This document shows positions 7,860-16,543 of a stretch of 46,825 bases of DNA, piece by piece. The position numbers and the translations under genes were made by a program. The DNA lies in contig SKJJ01000147.1 in the NCBI GenBank assembly GCA_007115975.1, positions 1-46,825 of the forward strand, written 5' to 3'. Position 1 is the first letter of the stretch. Each line of letters opens with the position of its first letter. Source of the DNA: Chitinispirillum sp. (GTDB lineage: Bacteria > Fibrobacterota > Chitinivibrionia > Chitinivibrionales > Chitinispirillaceae). The notes beneath the pieces were generated by a model. It saw nothing but the letters and a program-made list of their open reading frames with translations. It made no database searches and was not told the origin of the DNA.

Positions 7860-8972
7860 ATGAACACTAAAATCGATATTCAGCCCGCAATACTTATTCT
7901 TACCGGCAATGATTCCCTGGCAAAGGAGAATCGCTGGCAGAAATTTATTGAAAATGTCAAAAACACCTGCGGGCAGTGCCAGATGATAAATTTCGATTCT
8001 GCTGAAGAGAAAATCCCTCTCTTTCTACAAAAGATCATTACGCCTTCGATGTTTGGAGAACCAAGGATCTTCTTTATCCGCCATATACAGTCACTTTCTC
8101 CAGGTGATCTTCAGGAGATTAACCGTTACCTCAATTATGAGTTAACTGATGATATCCGGCTCATAATTGAGGGGGAAGAGAAGGCTACTGGTGAAAAAAA
8201 CAGTTTTGTCAAAGCACTAAAACTCAAAGAACGCTCATCGGATCCACGTATCGCGGTGGAAACCTTTGCCAAACCACCCGATTATGCAATCGATAAATGG
8301 CTGGTATCCAATATCGGTTCGTTGTTCTCAAGAAGTATTAGCCTTGCTGATGCTGCATATCTGGTAGATCAGGTCGGCTATGATCTTAATGTGCTTTACT
8401 CGGAGTTAAGGAAAATTGATATTCATCTCCCTCCCCGGGCAGCGGTCAATCGTGAGATCATAACTGAAATCACCGGGTCCAGCAGATCCATGACCGTCTA
8501 TGAACTTGCCAATGCTATTGGTGAAAAACAGCTGCCAAGAACCCTTGAAATTATCGATTCTCTCTTTTCATATAAGTTTTATGCACCACTAATGATCAAT
8601 GCTCTGTTCAGACATTTCTGGGCACTCTACCGCATCAAGCGATTCTGCAGATCAAACCCTGATGTGTTCAGGAAATTATCAAGCTCTGATTACTCCACTA
8701 AAAATCAAGCAGCCGCTACTGTGGGTATCGCTGCTGGGTTGCTCTCTGAAAAAGAGAAAAAGAGAGCCTATCCGGTTATCCTTAAATCTGGAATTGTAAA
8801 TCAGGCAGGAAATTTTTCCACTACACAGCTCAGACAGATCATAAAGATGCTGTTTGAATTCGATACAGGGGTAAAAAGCGGACGCATAAATCCGGATAAA
8901 AATATGGTCTTGATGTTTTGCAGCAGAATTATCAAAATTGAACATGCGATGAGTGAGGCAATCGCTTTATGA
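7860..8972 (+). CDS. holA: DNA polymerase III delta subunit
   Basis: The 370-residue product fits the clamp-loader delta subunit, which opens the beta clamp at primed DNA. The N-terminal AAA-like domain (about 10-145) has the family's Leu-x-Gly-Asn-Asp start and a Phe-Gly-Glu-Pro-Arg-Ile-Phe-Phe-Ile-Arg segment. The middle has Val-Asp-Gln-Val-Gly-Tyr-Asp-Leu-Asn-x-Leu-x-x-Glu-Leu-x-Lys, a delta hallmark. The last third is the helical collar domain with Leu-Phe-Arg-His-Phe-Trp. It lacks a functional Walker A motif, as expected for delta. A TGGAG site lies about 11 bases before the ATG. The stop overlaps the truA start by four bases. Confidence 0.88.
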   Translation: MNTKIDIQPAILILTGNDSLAKENRWQKFIENVKNTCGQCQMINFDSAEEKIPLFLQKIITPSMFGEPRIFFIRHIQSLSPGDLQEINRYLNYELTDDIRLIIEGEEKATGEKNSFVKALKLKERSSDPRIAVETFAKPPDYAIDKWLVSNIGSLFSRSISLADAAYLVDQVGYDLNVLYSELRKIDIHLPPRAAVNREIITEITGSSRSMTVYELANAIGEKQLPRTLEIIDSLFSYKFYAPLMINALFRHFWALYRIKRFCRSNPDVFRKLSSSDYSTKNQAAATVGIAAGLLSEKEKKRAYPVILKSGIVNQAGNFSTTQLRQIIKMLFEFDTGVKSGRINPDKNMVLMFCSRIIKIEHAMSEAIAL

Positions 8973-9709
8973 GGTGTTTTTTCAGAGTCGAGTATGATGG
9001 AACTGAGTATGGCGGGTGGCAGGTGCAGCCAAACGCCCCTTCAATACAACAACAACTCCAGAACGCCTTCTCGGTGGTTACCAGAGATGCCTGTACCATT
9101 ACCGGTGCTGGCAGAACTGATGCTGGAGTGCATGCCAGAGGCCAGGGTGCACACATAGATCTGCCCGAACACACCGATCTGTTGCGAATGGAGATGTCGG
9201 TCAATGGACTGCTGCCGAAGGATATTGCTATCTATGGGTTAAAGAGGGTCAGGGATGATTTTCATGCACGGTTTTCTGCTAAGACAAGAACATATCAATA
9301 CCACATCGTTGAGCGAAAAATGCCCCTCTTTCAAAACAGGGCATGGATGCTTTATCACTCTGTCTGTTGGGACAAAGTCTCCTCTAATGTAAAGTGTTTG
9401 CGCGGCACACATGATTTTACCACATTCTGTGCTTCGGGGAGTTCAACCGACAATATGGTGTGTGCCGTTGAAAATGCCACAGTGGAAAAAAAAGGAGAAC
9501 TGCTCATCTTTACTGTTACTGCCGACCGATTTATCTATAAAATGATCCGCTCGGTGATAGGTACACTGATCGATATCGGCAGAGGGCAGATAGAGGAAAC
9601 AATCGATTCCATCATCCTTTCAAAAACAAGGGGCAGAGCCGGACAGACTGCGCCTGCGTGCGGGCTTGTTCTTGAATGGGTTGACTATTTTGAGCCGGAG
9701 GAGCTGTAA
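8969..9709 (+). CDS. truA: tRNA pseudouridine(38-40) synthase
   Basis: The 246-residue protein converts uridines 38-40 of the tRNA anticodon arm to pseudouridine. It starts with the TruA pattern Phe-x-Val-Glu-Tyr-Asp-Gly-Thr-x-Tyr-Gly-Gly-Trp-Gln (6-18). It carries the catalytic Asp51 in Gly-Ala-Gly-Arg-Thr-Asp-Ala-Gly-Val-His-Ala, and it ends with the Arg-Phe-Ile-Tyr-Lys-Met-Ile-Arg motif of the C-terminal half. Length is normal for the family. The ATG is in an ATGA overlap with holA, and the gene's TAA overlaps the htrA ATG by one base, so holA-truA-htrA are translationally coupled. Confidence 0.95.
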   Translation: MRCFFRVEYDGTEYGGWQVQPNAPSIQQQLQNAFSVVTRDACTITGAGRTDAGVHARGQGAHIDLPEHTDLLRMEMSVNGLLPKDIAIYGLKRVRDDFHARFSAKTRTYQYHIVERKMPLFQNRAWMLYHSVCWDKVSSNVKCLRGTHDFTTFCASGSSTDNMVCAVENATVEKKGELLIFTVTADRFIYKMIRSVIGTLIDIGRGQIEETIDSIILSKTRGRAGQTAPACGLVLEWVDYFEPEEL

Positions 9710-10932
9710 TGGGTACAAGGAGGGGGAAGGTTGAGATCTATCTGTTGTTTCTTATTGTTGGTATGGCCGCAGGTTTTTTTACCGGTGGGGAAGTGATACG
9801 GCGTATCTACACCTCCTGGCTGCCAAAAACCGATCAAGTCCTGGTAGCAGAGGACAGAAAGGTAATCTATAATCCCAATGTCGCTACGAGCCTGCAATCC
9901 ACAGATGAAATTGCAGTGTCAAGACAAACCGCGATCGTCAACGCTACCTATAAGGTCGCTCCAAGTGTGGTCGGTATCGTGGTTACACAGATAAGAAGAG
10001 TCAGACCGTCCTATCCCAGAGATGATTTTTTCAATTTCTTTTTCGGGAATGAACAGATGCCCAGGTATCGTCAGGTTGAAAGTATCGGTTCGGGGGTGGT
10101 GATAAGTGGAGACGGGATGATTCTTACCAGCAATCATGTCGTACAAAATGCCGCCAAATTATATGTTAATTTTCCCGATGGAAGACGGCTTGAGGGAAAG
10201 GTTGTGGGCTCTGATGATATTTCTGATCTGGCGGTTATCGCCGTTGAGGGCACTAACTTCAAACCTGTAAAATTCGGTAATTCAGATCAGGTTTTTATCG
10301 GCGAGTGGAGCATTGCCATCGGCAACCCGTTTCTGAACTTTATCAATGATGCTCACCCAACGGTTACCGTTGGGGTGGTTAGTGCCCTGGATCGTAACTT
10401 CGCTCCCTCTGAAGGGGTCTACTATCAGAACATGATTCAGACTGATGCGGCCATAAATCCCGGAAACTCAGGAGGTCCACTAGTCAATGCCCTGGGAGAA
10501 GTTATCGGTATCAATGCTTTCATCTACACCGGAAGCCAGCAGACCAAGGGGTCGGTGGGTATCGGCTTTGCCATTCCCATAAACCGTGCCCGAAAAGTTG
10601 CCCAGGAACTGATTACCTACGGACATCGGCGTAATGTGTGGACCGGAATCTCTGTCCAAAATCTCAACCGTTCTGTCGCTCTGGCTCTGGGGTATGATAC
10701 CATTGAGGGTGTGGTGATCGTTAGTGTTAAGGACAATAGCCCCGGAGAGATCGCAGGGCTTAAAACGGGGGATATAATCAAACGGATGGGCAATCGTACT
10801 ATTCATTCCCATACTGATATTGAGGGTTTCTTTGTTGATTACTTTGTCGATGATACCATTAAAATCAAGGTCCTAAGGGACCGGGTGCAACTCGAAATGG
10901 AAATCGTTTTACAGCAGTCACCAAAAAGTTAA
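9709..10932 (+). CDS. HtrA/DegP-family serine protease with one PDZ domain
   Basis: This is a 407-residue envelope protease and probable quality-control factor. It has an uncleaved-looking hydrophobic N-terminus (about 10-30), a trypsin-like domain with triad His143 (Ser-Asn-His-Val-Val), Asp173 (Ile-Ser-Asp-Leu-Ala) and Ser254 (Pro-Gly-Asn-Ser-Gly-Gly-Pro-Leu), and a single C-terminal PDZ domain (about 310-400). One PDZ plus a membrane anchor resembles DegS, while the long acidic/aromatic loop before His143 resembles DegP-type LA loops. The exact orthologue (DegS, DegP or DegQ) cannot be fixed from sequence alone. An AGGAG site lies six bases before the ATG, inside the truA end. Confidence 0.92.
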   Translation: MGTRRGKVEIYLLFLIVGMAAGFFTGGEVIRRIYTSWLPKTDQVLVAEDRKVIYNPNVATSLQSTDEIAVSRQTAIVNATYKVAPSVVGIVVTQIRRVRPSYPRDDFFNFFFGNEQMPRYRQVESIGSGVVISGDGMILTSNHVVQNAAKLYVNFPDGRRLEGKVVGSDDISDLAVIAVEGTNFKPVKFGNSDQVFIGEWSIAIGNPFLNFINDAHPTVTVGVVSALDRNFAPSEGVYYQNMIQTDAAINPGNSGGPLVNALGEVIGINAFIYTGSQQTKGSVGIGFAIPINRARKVAQELITYGHRRNVWTGISVQNLNRSVALALGYDTIEGVVIVSVKDNSPGEIAGLKTGDIIKRMGNRTIHSHTDIEGFFVDYFVDDTIKIKVLRDRVQLEMEIVLQQSPKS

Positions 10933-11035
10933 CTAAACCCTCTGCGGTGTTGTTATTAACAAATATTATATTATACCGGTAACGTCGGTACGGTGTGACC
11001 TTTAATGTTTTAGGTATAGGGAAAGGATTGGAAAA

Positions 11036-11329
11036 ATGGCTGTTCCTCTTATGCAAAAACGCTTCTCTACAATGCTTCTGGTTGTGTTGGTCGGCATATT
11101 GATAGGCTCTTATTTGAATACTCTTGTAGAGATGATCCCTGGTGAAAACGTGGTGAAAACCTTTTTTACGTTCAGTATCCCTTTTGGAATCGGTGATTTC
11201 GCTAATAACAGACCTGTACTCATAGACTTCAATGCGATCCGGTTTCAGCTAGGATTTCAGATACGCTTTAGTCTCTTGTCCATAGGCGGCATTCTCATGA
11301 GTCTCTATTTCTTCCGTTGGTATAAATAG
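11036..11329 (+). CDS. DUF4321 membrane protein
   Basis: The 97-residue protein has two hydrophobic segments, about residues 10-32 and 78-94, and between them the pattern Phe-x-Ile-Pro-Phe-Gly-Ile-Gly-x-Phe that I associate with DUF4321. Function is unknown. An AAAGGATTGG site precedes the ATG. It follows htrA after 103 bases and precedes gatA by 23 bases. The position directly upstream of gatA is where gatC often sits, but the sequence is not GatC. Confidence 0.75.
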   Translation: MAVPLMQKRFSTMLLVVLVGILIGSYLNTLVEMIPGENVVKTFFTFSIPFGIGDFANNRPVLIDFNAIRFQLGFQIRFSLLSIGGILMSLYFFRWYK

Positions 11330-11352
11330 TCAAAAGAAAGGTATCTCTTTAG

Positions 11353-12789
11353 ATGACGATCTCCAAATCCCCCGTAAACAACTTGGTTGACCAGATACAG
11401 AGGGGTGAACTCTGCTGTGTGGACGTTGTTGCACAGTCGCTGGCCAAAATTGACAAAATGGATAAGTCGATCAATTCGTTTGTATCCGTTCTGCATGAGA
11501 TGGCAATGAACAGAGCTGAGCAGTTAGATAAGCTCTCAGCAGATGAAAAGAAAAAGATGCCGCTGCTGGGCGTTGCGGTTGGGGTCAAGGATAATATCTG
11601 CACCAAGGGAATTACCACCACCTGTGCCTCACGCATGCTGAAAAACTTTGTCCCCATGTACAATGCTACGGTGGTCGATGCTCTGCTCAATGCAGGTGCA
11701 GTGATTGTGGGAAAGACCAACCTTGATGAATTTGCCATGGGGTCAACTACAGAAACATCGGTAAATGGTATCACTCATAACCCCTGTGATTCAGAGCGCA
11801 TACCCGGGGGTTCGAGCGGAGGGAGTGCTGCTGCGGTTGGAGCAAAAATGGTTGAGGTTGCTGTTGGATCAGATACCGGCGGTTCTATTCGTCAGCCGTG
11901 CAGCCATTGCGGCGCTGTGGGACTTAAACCCACTTATGGCAGAGTCTCACGTTTTGGCCTGGTTGCATTTGCCTCTTCTCTCGATCAGATCGGTCCCATT
12001 ACAAATGATATAAGGGATGCCGGGAAACTACTTTCGGTTATATCTCAACCCGATTCCAGAGACTCCACCTGTGCCGGAAAACCGTTTGTTGATGATCAAA
12101 GTCTGTACACCAGCGATCTCAAGGGGCTTCGCATAGGTGTTCCTGATGAATATTTTGCACGGGGGCTCTCTGATGATGTCCGCACCTCCATCCAAAAACT
12201 GATGGATTCCCTTAAAGGTCAAGGGGTCGAGTTGGTTCAATTGTCAATGCCTAATCTAGAGTATGCGATAGCTGCCTACTATATACTGTGCACTGCGGAG
12301 GCTTCATCCAATCTCGCCCGGTATGACGGGGTTAAGTATGGCTTCAGGGCTGAAAAGGTGGATTCTCTGGATGATATGTATGCCCAAACCAGGGAACAGG
12401 GATTTGGCTCCGAGGTGAAAAGAAGAATCATGCTGGGGACATATGTCCTTAGCTCCGGTTACTACGATGCCTACTATCTCAAAGCTGCAAAGGTAAGGAC
12501 ACTCATTGCTGAGGACTTCAATAAGGCCTTTGGAACATGTGATGCTGTAATAGCACCCGTTGCACCTACACCTGCATTTAAAATAGGGGAAAAAATCAGT
12601 GACCCGCTTCAACTGTATCTTACCGATATCTATACTGTTTCCGCAAATCTGGCCGGTATTCCAGGTGTCAGTGTCCCGTGCTGGAAAAGTCCTGATGGGT
12701 TACCGATTGGGGTGCAGTTTCTCTCTCCGAAATGGAGAGAGGACGTACTGATGAAAATTGGGTTTGCGGTTCAAAATATCGTGCAGTAA
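11353..12789 (+). CDS. gatA: Asp-tRNA(Asn)/Glu-tRNA(Gln) amidotransferase subunit A
   Basis: This 478-residue amidase-signature protein supplies ammonia from glutamine for the transamidation of misacylated Glu-tRNA(Gln) and/or Asp-tRNA(Asn). The catalytic triad is intact: Lys79 in Gly-Val-Lys-Asp-Asn-Ile, cis-Ser154 in Pro-Gly-Gly-Ser-Ser-Gly-Gly-Ser, and Ser178 in Gly-Ser-Asp-Thr-Gly-Gly-Ser-Ile-Arg-Gln-Pro. This is the same numbering as the well-studied Staphylococcus aureus GatA. Neither gatB nor gatC is adjacent, so the complex must be completed from other loci. An AAGG site lies upstream of the ATG at 11353. Confidence 0.95.
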   Translation: MTISKSPVNNLVDQIQRGELCCVDVVAQSLAKIDKMDKSINSFVSVLHEMAMNRAEQLDKLSADEKKKMPLLGVAVGVKDNICTKGITTTCASRMLKNFVPMYNATVVDALLNAGAVIVGKTNLDEFAMGSTTETSVNGITHNPCDSERIPGGSSGGSAAAVGAKMVEVAVGSDTGGSIRQPCSHCGAVGLKPTYGRVSRFGLVAFASSLDQIGPITNDIRDAGKLLSVISQPDSRDSTCAGKPFVDDQSLYTSDLKGLRIGVPDEYFARGLSDDVRTSIQKLMDSLKGQGVELVQLSMPNLEYAIAAYYILCTAEASSNLARYDGVKYGFRAEKVDSLDDMYAQTREQGFGSEVKRRIMLGTYVLSSGYYDAYYLKAAKVRTLIAEDFNKAFGTCDAVIAPVAPTPAFKIGEKISDPLQLYLTDIYTVSANLAGIPGVSVPCWKSPDGLPIGVQFLSPKWREDVLMKIGFAVQNIVQ

Positions 12790-12826
12790 CCATTGGTGAG
12801 ATGAAGGTATAAAACTCGGGACAGAT

Positions 12827-13333
12827 ATGAAGCTGATCATAATTTCTAGTGTGCTGTTCATTTATGCAGGTTGTGCACCTTCGGTACGCTATACTCGTGA
12901 ATCACCCGCACCGACACCATCAGCAAGCCAGCGCGGGGTAAACAGGCGTACCCAGGTAACGCCATCTGCATCAAAAATGAAGAGCGTTGCCGAGTCATAC
13001 CTGGGAACACCCTATCGCTTTGGGGGAAAGACACGCAGAGGGTTGGATTGCTCAGGGTTGGTCAGTGTAGTGTTCAGAGAGGTGTATGGCATTGACTTCA
13101 GCTACTCATCGGCTCAAATGAGAAAAAATACCAGCAGAGTGCCCCCATCGCGGGCTCGAATGGGGGATCTGGTCTTTTTTGCCCAGAGGCGATCAAGGAT
13201 AGATCATGTTGGTATCTATATGGGGAACGGACAATTTATTCACGCCAGCTCTTCGGGTGGTGTTATGTACAGTGGCTTAGACGAGCAATATTATAAAACC
13301 AGATTTTCCGGATTCGGGAGAGTAAACAGATGA
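12827..13333 (+). CDS. NlpC/P60-family lipoprotein endopeptidase
   Basis: The 168-residue protein begins with a short lipoprotein signal ending in Tyr-Ala-Gly-Cys16. After a Ser/Thr/Pro-rich linker (17-50) it carries an NlpC/P60 domain with the catalytic Cys75 (Leu-Asp-Cys-Ser-Gly-Leu), His127 (Ile-Asp-His-Val-Gly-Ile-Tyr) and His139 (Phe-Ile-His-Ala). Such enzymes cut peptide bonds within peptidoglycan stem peptides. Lipid anchoring places it at the inner leaflet of the outer membrane or in the periplasm. Its TGA overlaps the pheA ATG by four bases, an unrelated coupling partner that probably reflects operon compaction. Confidence 0.92.
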   Translation: MKLIIISSVLFIYAGCAPSVRYTRESPAPTPSASQRGVNRRTQVTPSASKMKSVAESYLGTPYRFGGKTRRGLDCSGLVSVVFREVYGIDFSYSSAQMRKNTSRVPPSRARMGDLVFFAQRRSRIDHVGIYMGNGQFIHASSSGGVMYSGLDEQYYKTRFSGFGRVNR

Positions 13334-14172
13334 CAATTGCATTTCCTGGCGAACGGGGAGCATTCAGTGAGCTTGCAGCAAAAGAGTACTTTGGAAAAAA
13401 ACAGAGGGCCATATCATTTCCGGAATTTGAGGATGTCTTCAAGGTTGTGGCAAACGGGACGCATCCGTTCGGTATCATACCCATAGAGAACTCCTTTGCC
13501 GGAAGCATCTATCAAAATTATGATATGCTTCTTGAGAGCGGATTGAATATTACCGGTGAAATCTACCTAAAGATCAATCATCAACTGATGGTTAACCAAG
13601 GGTGTGATTTAAAGAGTGTGAAACGAATTTACTCTCACCCCCAGGCATTTGCACAGTGTAAAAACTATTTGAAAAAGTTCAGAAAAGAGCAATTGATCGC
13701 TTTTTCTAACACCGCACTCGCTGTAAAAAAGATCAAAGATGATCAGCTCAGGGATACTGCCGCTATAGCATCAATGCAGGCGGTCATCGATTACGATATG
13801 AAAGTGATCGAATCCAATATTGAAGACAATAAGGGGAATACAACAAGATTTCTGGTGGTATCAAAAAAAGAGAATAAAACCAGAAGTGAACAAATGAAAA
13901 CGTCTATTGTGTTCTCAATGAAAAATATCCCCGGTGCGCTCTTTAAAGCATTGAGTGTATTCGCACTGCGTGATATTGATCTGGATAAAATAGAATCCAG
14001 ACCGGTTAACACCAGAGGGTTTCAGTATCTGTTTTATCTGGATTTTAAAGGCGATATACGAAGCACTGTTTCAAAAAACGCTGTCTCTCATCTCCAGGAG
14101 ATCACCACTTTTTATCGTATGCTGGGCTCATATCCTATTGGCAGAGTGGTGCAACCGAAATATTCCAAATAG
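13330..14172 (+). CDS. pheA: Prephenate dehydratase (monofunctional, with ACT domain)
   Basis: The 280-residue enzyme converts prephenate to phenylpyruvate in phenylalanine synthesis. Family motifs are Phe-Pro-Gly-Glu-Arg-Gly-Ala-Phe-Ser-Glu (5-14), Ile-Pro-Ile-Glu-Asn-Ser-x-Ala-Gly-Ser (about 50-60), Ser-His-Pro-Gln-Ala-x-x-Gln-Cys, and the Asn-Thr-Thr-Arg-Phe catalytic motif. A C-terminal ACT domain has Pro-Gly-Ala-Leu-Phe-Lys-Ala-Leu and Ile-Glu-Ser-Arg-Pro, the usual phenylalanine-sensing pair, so feedback inhibition is expected. There is no chorismate mutase domain, unlike the enterobacterial P-protein. It is the last gene before a convergent rpmB. Confidence 0.95.
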   Translation: MTIAFPGERGAFSELAAKEYFGKKQRAISFPEFEDVFKVVANGTHPFGIIPIENSFAGSIYQNYDMLLESGLNITGEIYLKINHQLMVNQGCDLKSVKRIYSHPQAFAQCKNYLKKFRKEQLIAFSNTALAVKKIKDDQLRDTAAIASMQAVIDYDMKVIESNIEDNKGNTTRFLVVSKKENKTRSEQMKTSIVFSMKNIPGALFKALSVFALRDIDLDKIESRPVNTRGFQYLFYLDFKGDIRSTVSKNAVSHLQEITTFYRMLGSYPIGRVVQPKYSK

Positions 14173-14196
14173 TCAGGGTAAAGTGAGATGAGAACA

Positions 14197-14218
14197 GAGG
14201 CTTAAATTAATAAGCCTC
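14197..14218. terminator. Bidirectional hairpin between pheA and rpmB
   Basis: GAGGCTTA (14197-14204) and TAAGCCTC (14211-14218) form an 8-base stem with a six-base loop, between the ends of convergent pheA and rpmB. No long U-run follows on either strand, so termination efficiency is uncertain. Confidence 0.5.
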
Positions 14219-14233
14219 ATAGTAACCACCTTT

Positions 14234-14416
14234 TTACACTTTTGCCATGGCTTTCAGGCATTTCATACATACCTTTACTCTCTTAGGTGTACCATCAATA
14301 ACCTGCTTGATGGTTCTGAGATTGGGGTAGAAAATCCTTTTATTAACATTGTGGGCATGGGAAATGGTGTTTCCCGAACGAGGATGTTTGCCGCACAATT
14401 CACACGTTTTAGACAT
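14234..14416 (-). CDS. rpmB: 50S ribosomal protein L28
   Basis: The 60-residue protein matches L28, a small component of the large ribosomal subunit. It has the Ser-His-Ala-x-Asn-Val-x-Lys-Arg motif (19-27) and Pro-Asn-Leu (31-33). It is a zinc-binding form, with Cys5/Cys8 and Cys50/Cys53. A TGGAGG site lies a few bases before the ATG at 14416, and a good promoter is seen upstream. It stands alone, convergent with pheA. Confidence 0.95.
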   Translation of the reverse strand: MSKTCELCGKHPRSGNTISHAHNVNKRIFYPNLRTIKQVIDGTPKRVKVCMKCLKAMAKV

Positions 14417-14461
14417 AATTCCTCCAAAAAAAATCGATAGTTCTGATCTAAATAGTCGTTA

Positions 14462-14490
14462 AATATATTATATGCTTGGTTTGTTGTCAA
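14462..14490 (-). promoter_or_regulatory. Promoter of rpmB
   Basis: Read on the minus strand, TTGACA (14490-14485) and TATATT (14467-14462) are separated by exactly 17 bases, about 46 bases upstream of the rpmB start. This is close to the sigma-70-type consensus. Confidence 0.65.
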
Positions 14491-14829
14491 AATACCTGGA
14501 AAAATGTTGCATTATCTCTCCTTTTTACCAGGTTTGTACCATAAATTCAGCTGTTTATGAGCAGCTGAAACAAGGGAGCGATCAACGTTGATGAGATACT
14601 TCCTCTTTTCAACGTGGCTTAAGCAACCGTAAAAACCACTCCGCTGCCTCAGTAACTACATGGCTGGCTACTTTGCGCCACTCTTCTGATGAAACAGGAT
14701 AAAAATATGAGGTGGTTGCAACCAAACACTAAAAGCAGCTGAAATAAACTAATCTCTAACCGGACCAGTTCGATTATTTATATTTTTGCTACCCGTTATT
14801 GACGAAAAAATAAAAAAGGACAGACCCCC
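14491..14829. other. 339-base spacer, no gene assigned
   Basis: A CAGCTG-tttatgag-CAGCTG inverted pair sits near 14550-14570. On the minus strand, positions 14725-14609 read as a 38-residue frame with protein-like composition (Ser-Ser-Glu-Glu-Trp-Arg-Lys-Val-Ala-Ser-His-Val-Val), starting only from TTG and with no ribosome site. It may be a gene remnant. The final 60 bases are AT-rich and probably hold the promoter of the phosphatidyltransferase gene. Confidence 0.45.
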
Positions 14830-15462
14830 ATGTTAGAGAGCTTCAAACCCCGTTTCAACGCTCTTTTATGTCCAGTCGCCAAACTCTTTATGAAAGTTGG
14901 TATTCACCCCAATGCACTCACCTTGGTTGGGGTAATTTTATTTGCAGCCGCCTCAGCATCGATATATAAAGGACAGTGGATAGGGGCTCTGGGGTTGCTG
15001 GTTGCCGGGTCGCTCATGGACGGATTCGATGGGCTGCTTGCCAGACAGAGTGGTAAAACAAGCCTCTTTGGAGCAATTCTCGACTCAAACTGCGACAGAA
15101 TAACAGAGATAGCCCTGCTTTGGGGATTGTTTGGCTTTTTCTTGAACAATCCCCTATACGGAGTCTTGGGTGTGTACCTCTGTTTTATCGTTGTTTCAGG
15201 GTCTTTGATGATAAGTTATGTTAAAGCAAGGTGTGAAGGTGCTGGGATTGGCTGTTCTCGTGGTGTACTACAGAGGCCTGAACGACTGATTCTTATCGGT
15301 ATAGGACTACTCTGCGGGCCGGCGGTTATGGTATGGATACTTGGATTGATGGCCGTTTTATCTCTCCTCACAGTAATCCAGCGACTGCTTGTTGCATATG
15401 TCTCGTGTAAAAAATTGGATCGCTCCAAGACACAGCCTTTAAAAAAACAGGTCGTTATTTGA
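14830..15462 (+). CDS. CDP-alcohol phosphatidyltransferase
   Basis: This is a 210-residue integral membrane enzyme of phospholipid synthesis. It contains the full family motif: Asp64-x-x-Asp67-Gly-x-x-Ala-Arg72, then Gly81-x-x-x-Asp85-x-x-x-Asp89. These acidic residues bind the metal ions that activate the CDP-diacylglycerol substrate. About five to six hydrophobic segments follow. The acceptor alcohol cannot be read from the motif; glycerol-3-phosphate (PgsA-like) and inositol phosphate are both possible. The substrate CDP-diacylglycerol is made by the cdsA product encoded at 19442-20338. An AAGGA site precedes the ATG. Confidence 0.9.
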   Translation: MLESFKPRFNALLCPVAKLFMKVGIHPNALTLVGVILFAAASASIYKGQWIGALGLLVAGSLMDGFDGLLARQSGKTSLFGAILDSNCDRITEIALLWGLFGFFLNNPLYGVLGVYLCFIVVSGSLMISYVKARCEGAGIGCSRGVLQRPERLILIGIGLLCGPAVMVWILGLMAVLSLLTVIQRLLVAYVSCKKLDRSKTQPLKKQVVI

Positions 15463-15598
15463 GGCTGAGTTTGCCCTTAAATATTTGTCCCACCGCACAT
15501 CTCTCTTTTAGGAGTCATCACTATTCAATTATATTGTTCTACTGGTCGCGTTAGGCTGTTTAGCAAATATAGTATTTCAAATGTCAGGAGGATTGTTG

Positions 15599-16543
15599 GT
15601 GGAAAAGGTAATAATTATTGGTTCAGGACCATCAGGTTTTACAGCAGCAAATTATACTGCACGGGCGAATCTGTCACCACTGCTTTTCGAGGGGTTTACT
15701 GCTGGAGGAATACCGGGTGGACAGCTTATGATTACCAATCTTATTGAGAACTTCCCCGGCTTTCCAGAAGGAATTCAGGGTCCGCAGCTAATGATGAACA
15801 TGAGGGAGCAGGCTCAAAAACATGGAACCAGGTTAATAACCGAAGATGTTGTCGAGGTAAATCTCAAAACATACCCTTTCACGGTTAAGTCGATGAGTGA
15901 TGAGACCTACTCTGCTGAAACACTCATAATCTCAACTGGGGCAACTGCAAAACGCCTCCCGCTGGAATCCGAAAAAAAACTTTGGGGTAAAGGTATATCT
16001 GCCTGTGCAACCTGTGATGGTGGGTTGCCGGTTTTCAGAAACAAAGAACTGGCAGTTATTGGCGGAGGGGATACTGCTGTTGAAGAGGCGCTCCATCTCA
16101 CCCAGTTTGCCTCAAAGGTGTACCTTATCCACCGAAGAGATGAGTTAAGGGCAAGTAAAGTCATGCAGAGAAGAGTTCTTACCCACCCTAAGGTACAAAT
16201 CGTATGGAATAAGGTGGTGGAGGAGTTCTTAGGTGAACAGCAGCTCACGGGGCTTAAGCTTAAGGACACCGTTACAGGTGAATCTGTTGAACTTCCGGTG
16301 GTTGGAGCCTTTGAGGCAATAGGACATGTTCCCAACACAGCATTTATAAACGGGCAGCTTGAACTTGATGATTTAGGCTATATTGTAACAAAAAAGGGTT
16401 CTACTGTGACGTCGGTTGAAGGTGTGTTTGCTGCCGGAGATGTTCAGGATCATCTGTTTCGTCAGGCCGTTACCGCTGCGGGGACCGGTTGTATGGCTGC
16501 AGTTGAAGCTGAAAAATGGCTCCAGGAGCGTGCCGGTATCTAG
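15599..16543 (+). CDS. trxB: Thioredoxin reductase
   Basis: The flavoenzyme passes electrons from NADPH to thioredoxin. An AGGAGG site at 15586-15591 points to the GTG at 15599 (seven-base spacing). An ATG at 15581 would place this site inside the gene. From GTG the product is 314 residues, normal for the family. Visible motifs are the N-terminal FAD-binding Ile-Ile-Gly-Ser-Gly-Pro-Ser-Gly, the redox-active Cys-Ala-Thr-Cys-Asp-Gly near residue 140, the NADPH-binding Gly-Gly-Gly-Asp-Thr-Ala-Val-Glu-Glu-Ala with His-Arg-Arg-Asp-Glu, and the C-terminal Ala-Ala-Gly-Asp-Val FAD motif. It is followed by a structured spacer and the convergent rseP. Confidence 0.95.
   Translation: MEKVIIIGSGPSGFTAANYTARANLSPLLFEGFTAGGIPGGQLMITNLIENFPGFPEGIQGPQLMMNMREQAQKHGTRLITEDVVEVNLKTYPFTVKSMSDETYSAETLIISTGATAKRLPLESEKKLWGKGISACATCDGGLPVFRNKELAVIGGGDTAVEEALHLTQFASKVYLIHRRDELRASKVMQRRVLTHPKVQIVWNKVVEEFLGEQQLTGLKLKDTVTGESVELPVVGAFEAIGHVPNTAFINGQLELDDLGYIVTKKGSTVTSVEGVFAAGDVQDHLFRQAVTAAGTGCMAAVEAEKWLQERAGI

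Noticed and set aside
14830-15462. Assignment of the CDP-alcohol phosphatidyltransferase as pgsA
   Set aside because: The motif shows the reaction class but not the acceptor alcohol, so no gene symbol is given.
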